Shown here piece after piece: positions 22,336-30,800 of a stretch of DNA of 64,000 bases. The stretch spans positions 39,915 to 103,914 of the forward strand of contig JAIXPL010000031.1 of assembly GCA_027486255.1 (NCBI GenBank), written 5' to 3'. The notes beneath the pieces are model-generated. The model was not told the DNA's origin, ran no database searches, and worked only from the letters and a program-made list of their open reading frames with translations. A program made the translations under genes and the position numbers. Source of the DNA: Comamonadaceae bacterium. Its GTDB lineage: Bacteria; Pseudomonadota; Gammaproteobacteria; Burkholderiales; Burkholderiaceae_C. Numbering within the stretch: the stretch's first letter is position 1; each line of letters starts with the position of its first letter.

Positions 22336-22430
22336 GGGGGAGTTCCGGGGGCTTGAGGGGCCGCACGAGGCCCCGGGGATGAAAGCCGCAAAGGCCGGCG
22401 GCTCGAAAGGACAGAGGACCGCCGGCGGCA

Positions 22431-22450
22431 GGGGCGGCTGCAGCCGCCCC
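22431..22450. repeat. Perfect 20-bp palindrome between yajC and secD
   Basis: GGGGCGGCTG immediately followed by its exact reverse complement CAGCCGCCCC, with no spacer. Two more inverted repeats lie in the same 121-bp gap: GGGGCC/GGCCCC (about 22356-22372) and GCCGGCGG/CCGCCGGC (about 22393-22428). None has a T-run, so these look like mRNA structure rather than terminators. Confidence 0.8.
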
Positions 22451-22456
22451 GAGGCA

Positions 22457-22789
22457 TCACTTCATGGTGCCCTTGGGCAGCACCTGCACCACCGAGGCGC
22501 GCTGCAGCTGCACTTCCACGCCCTCGGCCACTTCCATGCTGACGAAGCCTTCGCCGAGCTTGCTCACGCGGCCGAGCAGTCCGCCGGCAGTGATGACTTC
22601 GTCGCCCTTGGCCAGCGCGTCGATCATGGCGCGGTGCTCCTTCTGCTTCTTCATCTGAGGACGGATCATCACAAAGTACAGCACGGCGAACATGAGCACC
22701 AGGGGCAGCATGCTCGTCAGCGAGGACATCATGTCGCCACCTGCGGCGGCGGCCGGGGCGGTCTGTGCGAACGCGGAAGAAATGAACAC
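22457..22789 (-). CDS. yajC: YajC, preprotein translocase auxiliary subunit
   Basis: Small single-span membrane protein of the SecDF-YajC complex. 110 residues. It starts with GTG, preceded by GGAG at 8 bases; no better ATG exists in frame before the membrane helix (about 25-43, LPLVLMFAVLYFVMIRPQ). The conserved MIRPQMKKQKEH, AKGDEVITAGGLLGRV and C-terminal VLPKGTMK are all present. First of yajC-secD-secF, downstream of mltA on the same strand. Confidence 0.95.
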   Translation of the reverse strand: MFISSAFAQTAPAAAAGGDMMSSLTSMLPLVLMFAVLYFVMIRPQMKKQKEHRAMIDALAKGDEVITAGGLLGRVSKLGEGFVSMEVAEGVEVQLQRASVVQVLPKGTMK

Positions 22790-22899
22790 GATCAGTACTC
22801 CAAAGGGTGGTGCCTGGATTCAGGCGCAAATAATCAGCCGCGGATTGTATGCGGGGGGGCCTCCCCGCGGCCGGCTAGGAAAAGTCCCTCGACCTTCCA

Positions 22900-22940
22900 G
22901 GGCTCTTCGGGCCTTTGGGTCTTTGGGCCTTCGGGCCGGC
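22900..22940. repeat. 8-bp degenerate tandem repeat after mltA
   Basis: Five consecutive units of the form GGGYCTTY: GGGCTCTTC, GGGCCTTT, GGGTCTTT, GGGCCTTC and GGGCCGGC. They begin five bases after the mltA stop codon in the minus direction and lie in the mltA-yajC spacer. No terminator-like T-run is present. Confidence 0.7.
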
Positions 22941-22944
22941 GCCT

Positions 22945-24129
22945 TCAGCGCGGCCAGAGCACCCACAGCCGCAGGGGCTGGTTCACCCGGCTGGCCAGTT
23001 GCCCGGCTTCCGGCCCGGTGCCGGCAAAGTAATCGGCGCGCACGGGCCCCACGATGGCGCTGCCTGTGTCTTGCGCCACCACCAGGCGCTGCAATTGCGC
23101 CGCCGGTCCCGAGGAGGCCAGCCACACGGGGGTGCCGTAGGGAATGCTCTCGCGGTCTACGGCGATGGAGCGGCCCGCGCTCAGCGGTACGCCCTGGGCG
23201 CCGCGCGGGCCGACGCTGGGGTCGGCCAGGGCTTCCTCGCGGAAGAACACATAGCGCGGGTTGCTCCACAGCAACTGGTTCACCCGCTGCGGGTTCTGCG
23301 CTGCCCAGGCCTTGGTGGCCTCGGGCCAGGGGTTGATGCGGCGCACCCCCTGGTCCAGCAGCCACTGGTTGATGCTGCGGTAGGGCTGCTCGTTAGAGCC
23401 GGCAAAGGCCACGCGCACCTGGCGCTGCGCGCCGTCGGGCTCGGTCACCACCAGGCGCCCCGAGCCCTGAATGTGCAGCAGCATGGCGTCGATGGGGTCG
23501 CTCAGCCAGGCGATCTCGCGGCCGCGCAAGGCAGCCTGCGCCTGGGGGAGCGAGTCAATCTCCTGTCTGGAGAACCAGGGTTTGCGTTGCCCCAAGTCAG
23601 CAGGCGGCCGATACAGCGGCACGCCATGGCCGGCCCCGGCCTGGCGGCGGGCGGTCAGCACCGGCTCGAAGTAGCTGGTGAGCAGGCCCTGGTCAAGGCC
23701 CTGGAGCGACTCCACGCGGTAGGGCTGCAGGCGCGTCATCAGCCATTGCCGCTGCTCGGCCTCGCTGGCCGAGGCCAGACGGCGGATGTCCGGGCACAGC
23801 GCTGCAAAGGCCGGGGGCGGCCGCTCGCAGCTGCGCACCTTGGCCGACCAGGCTTCGGCAATGCGGTCGTTGGCAAAGCCGGGCAGTTCGGACCATGCCA
23901 CGGGCACCCAACGGCTCTTGGCTTGCAGGATGTCAGACCCTGACGCTGGCTGCGGCGTTGGCGAAAGCACAGCCGGCGCCTCAGCAGTGCGGGGCACGGG
24001 CACGGGTACAGGCACCGGCACAGGCATTGGCACAGGCTGGGGTGCGGGACGATCAACCGCACAGGACAGCAGGGCAAAGGCGCTGGCGATAATCCATACG
24101 GCCCTCAACCCCCTGGATTGCTCCGCCAT
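22945..24129 (-). CDS. mltA: MltA, membrane-bound lytic murein transglycosylase A
   Basis: Outer-membrane lipoprotein that cleaves glycan strands to 1,6-anhydro-muropeptides. 394 residues. A short signal peptide ends in LLSC (Cys23, lipidation site), followed by a Pro-Val repeat linker (about 27-45). The MltA domain contains LLTSYFEPVL and LLHIQGSGRL; the C-terminal 3D domain has VAQDTGSAIVGPVRADYFAGTG with its conserved aspartates. The ATG at 24129 follows AGGAG by 8 bases; longer in-frame starts are rejected on that basis and because the lipoprotein signal would no longer be N-terminal. Its start codon shares CATG with the start of a small plus-strand ORF. Confidence 0.95.
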   Translation of the reverse strand: MAEQSRGLRAVWIIASAFALLSCAVDRPAPQPVPMPVPVPVPVPVPRTAEAPAVLSPTPQPASGSDILQAKSRWVPVAWSELPGFANDRIAEAWSAKVRSCERPPPAFAALCPDIRRLASASEAEQRQWLMTRLQPYRVESLQGLDQGLLTSYFEPVLTARRQAGAGHGVPLYRPPADLGQRKPWFSRQEIDSLPQAQAALRGREIAWLSDPIDAMLLHIQGSGRLVVTEPDGAQRQVRVAFAGSNEQPYRSINQWLLDQGVRRINPWPEATKAWAAQNPQRVNQLLWSNPRYVFFREEALADPSVGPRGAQGVPLSAGRSIAVDRESIPYGTPVWLASSGPAAQLQRLVVAQDTGSAIVGPVRADYFAGTGPEAGQLASRVNQPLRLWVLWPR

Positions 24130-24292
24130 GACCTTGCTCCTGCTCGAAGCCCTGCTGGCGCTCTTGCTCTTGGTATTCATTGTGTGGTGGACCATGTTTT
24201 CCGGGCGCCCCAAAGGCGAATTGCCGCCCGAGGATAGGCCACAGGCCGGCGCCGAGCCGGGTGCACATCGCCACCCGGACGAGCCCCGCTAG
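24128..24292 (+). CDS. Small single-span membrane protein, unknown (54 aa)
   Basis: Predicted 54-residue protein: a strongly hydrophobic helix from residue 2 to about 23 ending FIVWWTMFSG, then a polar Pro/Glu/Arg-rich tail. It fits exactly between two minus-strand genes: its ATG shares CATG with the mltA start (head to head) and its TAG shares CTAG with the stop of the response-regulator gene (tail to tail). No good Shine-Dalgarno is visible, which lowers confidence. The TM-plus-tail pattern is unlike a chance antisense ORF. No function can be assigned. Confidence 0.5.
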   Translation: MTLLLLEALLALLLLVFIVWWTMFSGRPKGELPPEDRPQAGAEPGAHRHPDEPR

Positions 24293-24927
24293 CCTGTCTC
24301 CAGGCCGCGCAGCAGGTTGGCCAGCTCGACCGCAGATTTCACGCCCATTTTGTCAAACACCCGCGCGCGGTGGACTTCCACGGTGCGTACGCTGATGTCC
24401 AGCTGGTCCGCCACCAGCTTGTTGGGCAGACCCCCCACCACCAGGCGCATGACCTCGCGCTCACGCTCGGTCAGCCCACCCAGGCGAGCCTTCAGGTCAA
24501 AGCTCTGGCTGCGCGCCACCAGAGCGGCCGCCGATCGCACCAGCGCCTGCTCGATCCGGTCCACCAGGGCGTTATCGGAAAAGGGCTTTTCGCAGAAGTC
24601 AAAGGCCCCGCGCTTGACCGTGTCCACCGCCGTCGGCACGTCGGCATGGCCGGTGAGAAAAATCACCGGCATCAGCGGCAGCAGGCCGTAGTCGATGAGT
24701 TTTTCAAACATGGCCAGCCCGCTCATGGCGCTCATGCGCATGTCCAGCAGCACGCAGGACGGATCGCGGACCTCGAAGCCCGGGCGGCTGACGTAGGCGT
24801 CAAAGCTCTCGGCGCAATCGAAGGGCTCGCTGATCAGCCGCCGCGAGCGCAGCAGCCAGGCCAGGGCCTCGCGGACGCTGGCGTCGTCATCGACCACATA
24901 CACCGTTGCGGCAGAGATCGAAGTCAT
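24289..24927 (-). CDS. FixJ/DctR-type response regulator
   Basis: Two-component transcriptional regulator, 212 residues. Receiver domain (1-125): acidic pair Asp13-Asp14, phosphoacceptor Asp62 in VLLDMRMS, Thr92 in FLTGHAD and Lys114 in FCEKPF. C-terminal LuxR-type helix-turn-helix: LTEREREVMRLVVGGLPNKLVADQL then ISVRTVEVHRARVFDKM. Its ATG overlaps the sensor kinase stop by four bases, so the pair are cognate partners. FixJ-type regulators paired with PAS kinases often control C4-dicarboxylate uptake (DctS/DctR); that role is inference, and no dct transporter gene is adjacent. Confidence 0.93.
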   Translation of the reverse strand: MTSISAATVYVVDDDASVREALAWLLRSRRLISEPFDCAESFDAYVSRPGFEVRDPSCVLLDMRMSAMSGLAMFEKLIDYGLLPLMPVIFLTGHADVPTAVDTVKRGAFDFCEKPFSDNALVDRIEQALVRSAAALVARSQSFDLKARLGGLTEREREVMRLVVGGLPNKLVADQLDISVRTVEVHRARVFDKMGVKSAVELANLLRGLETG

Positions 24928-27035
24928 GTGCGGGAAGTGGCGGGCGCCTCGGGCAAGGTGAACACGAAGATCGTACCCTGCGGCTGGTGGCGCTCGAAGG
25001 AGAGTGTGCCGCCATGCTGCTCCACCACCGTGCGGCACAGGCTCAGGCCCAGGCCCATGCCTTCATCCTTGGTGGTGAAGAAGGGGGTAAAGAGCTGGCT
25101 GGCCACCTGCTCGTCGATGCCTTCGCCCATGTCGGCCACCGAGAACTCGACCCAGCCGCCACTGCCCAGCGGCCGCACGCGCAGGTGCAGCACGCGCTCT
25201 GGCGTGGTCTGGGGCAGGTGCTGCATGGCCTGCATGCCGTTGCGTGCCAGGTTCAGCAGCACCTGTTCGACCATGGTGCGGTCGCACAGCACCTCGGGGC
25301 AACCTGGCTCCACCGACAGCATCACCTGCACGCCGAGCTTGCGCGCCTGCAGACCCAGCAGGGGCATCACCGCGTCCATCAGGTCCATGGGCTTGACCGC
25401 TTCGCGCCGCTGCTCGCGCCGGCGCACGAAATCATGCACGCTGCGGATCACCTTGCCGGCGCGGCCGGCCTGCTCGGCGATGCGCTGCAGCGCCATCTCC
25501 AGGTCGCTGGCCAGACGCGGGTTGGCCGAAGCCAGCCCGCTGGCCTCTTGCTGGGCATCGCGCAGCAGGTTGACCGAGCCATTGGCGTAGCTGGAAATTG
25601 CAGCCAGCGGCTGGTTGAGTTCGTGGCTGAGCAGTGAGGCCATCTCTCCGACCATGGCCAGGCGGGCCGTGGCCTGCAGCCGGTCCTGGCTGGCACGGGA
25701 GATCTCTTCCACGCGCTTTTGCTCGCTCAGGTCCAGGATGGCGCTCATCCATCCGGTGTGCCGGCCTTGGGCGTTGATCAGCGGCGCTTCGATGATGAGC
25801 ACCGGAAAGCGCGTGCCGTCACTGCGCATGAACACCGATTCATGACCGCCCCGAGGCAGCGCGTTGTTGGCCAGCCGCCAGGCCTGGCGGTCCTGGTACA
25901 CATTGGCCAGCTCGGGCGGCCAGTAGGGCATCGGCGTGGCGCTGTGGTTCAGCAGCTCGTGGGCCTCCACGCCCACCATGCGGCAAAAGGCTGGGTTCAC
26001 ATAGGTGATGCGGCCTTGCAGGTCGCGCGCGCGCAGGCCGGTGTTGAGCGAGTTTTCCATGGCCTTGCGAAAGGCCAGGGCCTCGGCCAGGTCGTTTTCC
26101 ACCTTCAGGCGCCGCCGCATGTCATGCACCAGCAGGAACAGCACGCCCAGCAGGGCCAAGGTCATGGCCGAGACCAGTGCCGTCAGCAGGTTGGGGAACA
26201 GGTCGGCCGTTCCTTGCCGGCTCTCCAGGCGCATCACCAGGGTGTTGCCGGGCAAGTCCACCAGCTGCCGGGCGGTGTAGAGCTGGCGGCCGCTGCCGGG
26301 CGTGCCTTGGATGGCCAGGCGCGTGCCGTCGGCTTCGGTGAAGGACACGGCATGACCGCGCAGCAGTTGCCCGCCCACCACTTCCTTGAGCAGATCGCCC
26401 AAGGAATAGCTGGCCACCGTAAAACCCAGCAGCTCACCCGAGACCGTGACCGGGATACACAGATCCATCAGCTCCAGCCCCATGCCATCTGCCTGCGGCA
26501 CGAAGTAGCTCGTCGAATAGGCCGGTGCATTAAAGCGCAGGGCGGTGCTGCAGGCCAGTTGCACGTCAGCCGCGCTTTGCGAGCGGCCGAGCTGCTGGAA
26601 GGCCGCGGGCCGGGAGGGGGAGTCGCTGGCTTGCCGGATGCCCAGCTCGGGCCCCCGCCATTCCAGGCGCACCAGTTCCCGATGCTGCAGCAGCAGCTCG
26701 TTTGCGTGCGTCTGCCAGGCGCTGCTGCGATCGTGTTGCAGCGCCTGCAGGCTGCGCAGGTTGCGCGCCAGGCCATTGCGCATGTCGTTGGCGAGGTCGG
26801 CGGTGTAAGTCTCTAGCCGCTCCTGGGTGGCGCTGCTCTCGTAACGCCCGGCCAGCCAGACCAGCAGCACCAGAAGCCCGCCCACCAGCAGCACCAGCAG
26901 GGCCCACAGCAGGCCGCGGCTCTTGAGCTGCGGGCCCAGCCAGAAGCGGCGGGCCTGCAGGAGGCGGCGCCGCCAGCTGCGCTGGGGCCGTCCGGCCTGA
27001 GCCTGGGCCTGGGCCGGGGCCCTGGCCGTGTTCAT
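24924..27035 (-). CDS. Membrane sensor histidine kinase with PAS domain (DctS-like)
   Basis: 703 residues. Order: basic cytoplasmic N-terminus, membrane helix 41-61, periplasmic sensor region 62-280, second helix 281-303, PAS domain about 325-440, HisKA with phosphorylated His471 in LLSHELNQPLAAI, and HATPase with N-box NLARNGMQAM, VADMGEGI and GMGLGLSLCRTVV. The architecture matches DctS-type kinases that sense an external organic acid. It overlaps the nitrilase gene upstream and the regulator downstream, each by four bases. Confidence 0.94.
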   Translation of the reverse strand: MNTARAPAQAQAQAGRPQRSWRRRLLQARRFWLGPQLKSRGLLWALLVLLVGGLLVLLVWLAGRYESSATQERLETYTADLANDMRNGLARNLRSLQALQHDRSSAWQTHANELLLQHRELVRLEWRGPELGIRQASDSPSRPAAFQQLGRSQSAADVQLACSTALRFNAPAYSTSYFVPQADGMGLELMDLCIPVTVSGELLGFTVASYSLGDLLKEVVGGQLLRGHAVSFTEADGTRLAIQGTPGSGRQLYTARQLVDLPGNTLVMRLESRQGTADLFPNLLTALVSAMTLALLGVLFLLVHDMRRRLKVENDLAEALAFRKAMENSLNTGLRARDLQGRITYVNPAFCRMVGVEAHELLNHSATPMPYWPPELANVYQDRQAWRLANNALPRGGHESVFMRSDGTRFPVLIIEAPLINAQGRHTGWMSAILDLSEQKRVEEISRASQDRLQATARLAMVGEMASLLSHELNQPLAAISSYANGSVNLLRDAQQEASGLASANPRLASDLEMALQRIAEQAGRAGKVIRSVHDFVRRREQRREAVKPMDLMDAVMPLLGLQARKLGVQVMLSVEPGCPEVLCDRTMVEQVLLNLARNGMQAMQHLPQTTPERVLHLRVRPLGSGGWVEFSVADMGEGIDEQVASQLFTPFFTTKDEGMGLGLSLCRTVVEQHGGTLSFERHQPQGTIFVFTLPEAPATSRT

Positions 27036-27841
27036 GGCAGTACCCGGTGGTCCAGGGCGGGCAACTGCGTGCGCACGGCCGCCAGCTGCCGTGCATCGAG
27101 TTCGGCCAGCACCAGGCCTGGGCCTTCGCTGCGCTCGGCCATCATCCGGCCCCAGGGGTCGATCAGCATGCTGTGGCCCCAGGTACGGCGGCCGTTGTCA
27201 TGCTGGCCGCCCTGGGCTGCCGCCGCCATGAAGGCCAGGTTCTCAATGGCGCGGGCGCGCAGCAGCACCTCCCAGTGCGCCTGCCCCGTGGTGTGCGTGA
27301 AGGCGCTGGGCGCCAGCAGCAGATCGGCCTGCAGCGCCCGGTAGAGCTCGGGAAAACGCAGGTCGTAGCACACGCTCAGGCCCACCGTCCAGGTGTGACC
27401 GTCGCGCGAAGGCAGCTCAAAGCGCACCACCTGTTCGCCCGGCTCCAGGGTGCGGGCCTCGTCGTAGCGCTCGCCGCCGTTGTCAAAGCGAAAAAGATGA
27501 ATCTTGTCGTAGCGGGCCACCTGGCGGCCTGAGGGGTCGAAGGCCAGCGAGCTGTTGCGCACTTGTTCGGGCGACTCGGTGGCCAGCGGCACGGTGCCGC
27601 CCACAATCCACAGCCCGTGGCGCCGCGCCGCCCCGGCCAGCATGGCCTGGATGGGGCCGCTTCCGGCCGGCTCGGCGATGGCCAGCTTGTCGCGCTCGTT
27701 GTGGCCCAGCAGGCAGAAGTACTCGGGCAGCACCGCCAGCTCCGCACCCGCTTGGGCAGCCTCGGCCAGGGCCGATTCAGCAGCCTGGAGGTTGGCCTCC
27801 AGCACGGAGCCTGAGACCATTTGGACGAGGGCGACCTTCAT
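27032..27841 (-). CDS. Nitrilase-superfamily amidohydrolase (NIT1/deaminated glutathione amidase-like)
   Basis: 269-residue carbon-nitrogen hydrolase with the full catalytic triad: Glu40 in VLPEYF, Lys113 in YDKIHLF and Cys158 in SVCYDLRFPELYR. The LRFPELYR continuation and length fit the Nit1/YbeM-like branch, whose characterised members repair deaminated glutathione; that function is inferred from family, not shown. Its ATG overlaps the yhdP stop codon and its stop overlaps the sensor kinase start, both by four bases. Confidence 0.92.
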   Translation of the reverse strand: MKVALVQMVSGSVLEANLQAAESALAEAAQAGAELAVLPEYFCLLGHNERDKLAIAEPAGSGPIQAMLAGAARRHGLWIVGGTVPLATESPEQVRNSSLAFDPSGRQVARYDKIHLFRFDNGGERYDEARTLEPGEQVVRFELPSRDGHTWTVGLSVCYDLRFPELYRALQADLLLAPSAFTHTTGQAHWEVLLRARAIENLAFMAAAAQGGQHDNGRRTWGHSMLIDPWGRMMAERSEGPGLVLAELDARQLAAVRTQLPALDHRVLP

Positions 27842-30800
27842 GGCCGCCCTTCCGTGGCGCGCGGCTCGGCCGTGCGCGGCTGACGCGCCACGCGCTGGAT
27901 CTGGGGGTCCTTCCAGGAGCCGCTGACATGGAACTCCTTGGTGCCCGCGTCACTGAGCGGTTGCTTGAGCAGCCACTGGGCCAGGAAGGTGCCCACGGCC
28001 ACGGCCGGGTTGATCGCGTAGGCCAGCAGCGAGGCCGTGCCTGCATTGATCTCGGGCACCACCACCACGCGCAGGTCCTGGGTTTCACGGGCGATGTCGG
28101 CCGAGCCTTCCATCAGCACCGCCGCGTTCACGCCTTTCATGCGCAGGTCACGCGTGGACGCAACGCCCTGCTGAATGCTCACGTCACCGCGTATCCAGTC
28201 GAAGGAAAAGCCGTCGGAGAACACGTCTCGAAAGTCCAGGGTCAGCCGTCTGGGCAGGACCTGCAGGTTGAGCACGCCCAGCAGCCGTGCCACGCCCGGT
28301 TCGGCCTTGAGAAACTGGCCGGATTCCACGTCCAGGGACATCTGGCCACCCAGACTGGGGTAGTGCAGGGCAAAGGGCGAGCCGGTCCAGCTGACCTGGC
28401 CCTCGAGCTTGCCCTTGCCGCGCCGGATGGCGCCGTCCAGGCCCAGTCGCTTGAGCAGTTCGCCCGCGTCGCTCATGTCGAGGCGGAAGTTGAGTTGCGT
28501 GCCCCGCCGCACCGGTGCGCCGCGCGCAGACGGCGCCGACCCCGGCAGGGCGCTCCAGCTGCCGGTGGCTGTGAGCTTGGCCTCGGGCACACCCAGGTTG
28601 AGCTTGCTCAGGCGCCATTCCCGGTTGCCATCGCGACCGGCCTGGCGGTTGATCGCCTCCACCTCCAGCCGGCCCAGTTTGCGGCCCTTGAGTTCCAGCT
28701 CGTCCACCACGATGTCTAGGGTGGGAATGCTGCTGGGCTGGCTGTCCAGCAGGGACTCGACCTCACTGGCCGTGCCCTGGCCCAGGCTCAGGCGCGACAG
28801 CCGCGCGAACAGGCGCCCGGGCGTGCTGCCGCTGGGTTGGCGGTATTCACCGTAGCCGCTGAGTTCGCTCGCATTGAGCGTGGCTCGCCACAGGCCGGCC
28901 TCACGCTGGCCGCCCAGCACCACGTCCTGCCAGGTGTGGCCCTGCACTTTGAGCTGGCCGGCGCGCAGGTTGTAGCTGGTGGGCAGGTAACTCAGCCCGC
29001 CGCCGCCGACAGCCACCTCGCCCACGCCGGCCGCCCCCAGCGCTTGCTCCCAGGCGTCGATGTCCAGCCGGGCCATCTGCACCTGGGCGCGCACCTCGCG
29101 CTCGACCGGGGCGATCTCGCGTTCAGGGCCGATGTAAATCTGTCCACCCAGCACCTGCGCCTGCTCGCCTGAAATGTCGCGCAGGTAACTCGCCGCCACG
29201 GTGGGGCTGGGGCCGGCGCCCGGCCCCAGGGTCAGGCTGAGGCGGTCTTGCGGGCGGCGGCCCGGGGCGAGGGAGTCGCGCAGCACGCTCTTGTCCAGGC
29301 GCAACGGCAGCAGCGCCGCCGCCGTCTTGCCCAGTGGTTCGGGCAGGGCCAGGGCCAGGCCGCCCAGGTTGCTGACCACGCCCAGTTCCATGTGGCCCTG
29401 GCGAAAGCCCAGCGTCGCGCTGTAGCTGGTGCTGCCACTGGCCTGCTTGAGCAGCGGGGTCAGGGCCTGCAGTTCGCGCCACTGCTGCAAGCCCTCGACG
29501 CTGGCTGTGCCCTGGCCGCGAAAGAACACCTCGGGTTCATCGGCGCGGCGATTGGCCCGCATCCCGCCTTCGAAGCGCAGTTCGCCGCCGAGCATGCGCG
29601 CCTGCGCGTTGGTGGTCAGAAAGCCCGTCTCGCTGAAGGCCACGGTGCCCCGCAGCCGGCCCAGCATCGGCGACTCGGGCACGAATTGCACGTCGTTGCC
29701 TGTCAGCGTGAGCTGGCCCTGCACCTTGGATTGCGACAGGTCGTCCAGGGGCAGCCTGAGCTGCAGTTGCACATCGGCATTGCCGGTGGCCGTGGTGCGG
29801 GCCAGGGCGTTCTCGGTGAAGTCAGACAGGGGTGAGCGGTTGACCAGCGTCAGTTCTTGGGCCAGCGGTCCCTTGATCTCGGCATTGACCAGCACCTCGG
29901 GCTGCTGGCCCAGGTGGGCGATGCGGGCCTCGCCGCGGCTGAGCGTCAAGCCCGGTAGGCCGGCCACACGTGCCTGCGCGCGGCTGAGTTGAAGGCTGGC
30001 GCGGCTCAAGAGCACATCGGTCTCGAGCTGCACCAGGCCCGGCCAGGGCTTGCTCTTGGCCTCGAGCAGGTTGGCTGGTGCATAAGTGAAGCTGGCATTG
30101 CGCAGCCGAGCCGAGACCTGGAAGTCGCCGCTGGCCGGGGCTTCGAAAGGAAAGGCCGACAGCGGCCCCTTGAGCTTGAAGCGCACATCGCTGAGCTGAC
30201 CCTGCTGGATGGCCTGGCGCACGTATTGGCGCACGGGCAAAGAAATCAGCTGGGGCAAGTAAGTCCAGATCCGGGCGGCATCGGCGCGGGCGAGCTGGCC
30301 CTGCAGGTCGAGGCTGCCCAGCGGATCGCCCCCCGGGGCCAGCTTCCAGCTGGCCTGGAACTGTCCCTCGGCATCCGGGTTGGACAAGCTGGCCTGCCGC
30401 AGGTCCACCTCGGTGCCGCGGGCATGGCGCCTGACCTTGAGCTCACCAGAGAACTGGTCCAGCGCCAGCCGTGGCTCCTGAAAAAGGCCCGGAAATTCCA
30501 GCCAGCCTCGCTCCAGGCGAAAGCTGGCCTGGGCGCGATCTTCGCCGCCCTCGCGCTCCATGCGAAAGTCCATGGCCACGCCGGCAACACCCGGGCGGCG
30601 CGCGGCCTCGCCCGATGCGGCAGCCAGCGCCAGACCGCTGACCTTGCCCCGGGCCGACAGCTGGCTGGGCTGCAGCGGCGAGCCTTGCCAGCTCAGCTCA
30701 AACTGCTCGAGCTGTCCCTGGGGAGCCACCGACTTGAGCCAAGCGCGCTTGTCTTCGGCAAGAGGCAGGCGCTGGGCCATGGTGGCCAGGCTCTGCAGGT

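Noticed and set aside
20608..22356. 582-codon open frame antisense to secD
   Set aside because: Gln/His/Arg-rich shadow without recognisable domains, fully within secD.
23786..24127. Upstream extension of the 54-aa membrane ORF
   Set aside because: It overlaps mltA coding sequence in antisense and has shadow composition; only the 24128 start gives a membrane protein.
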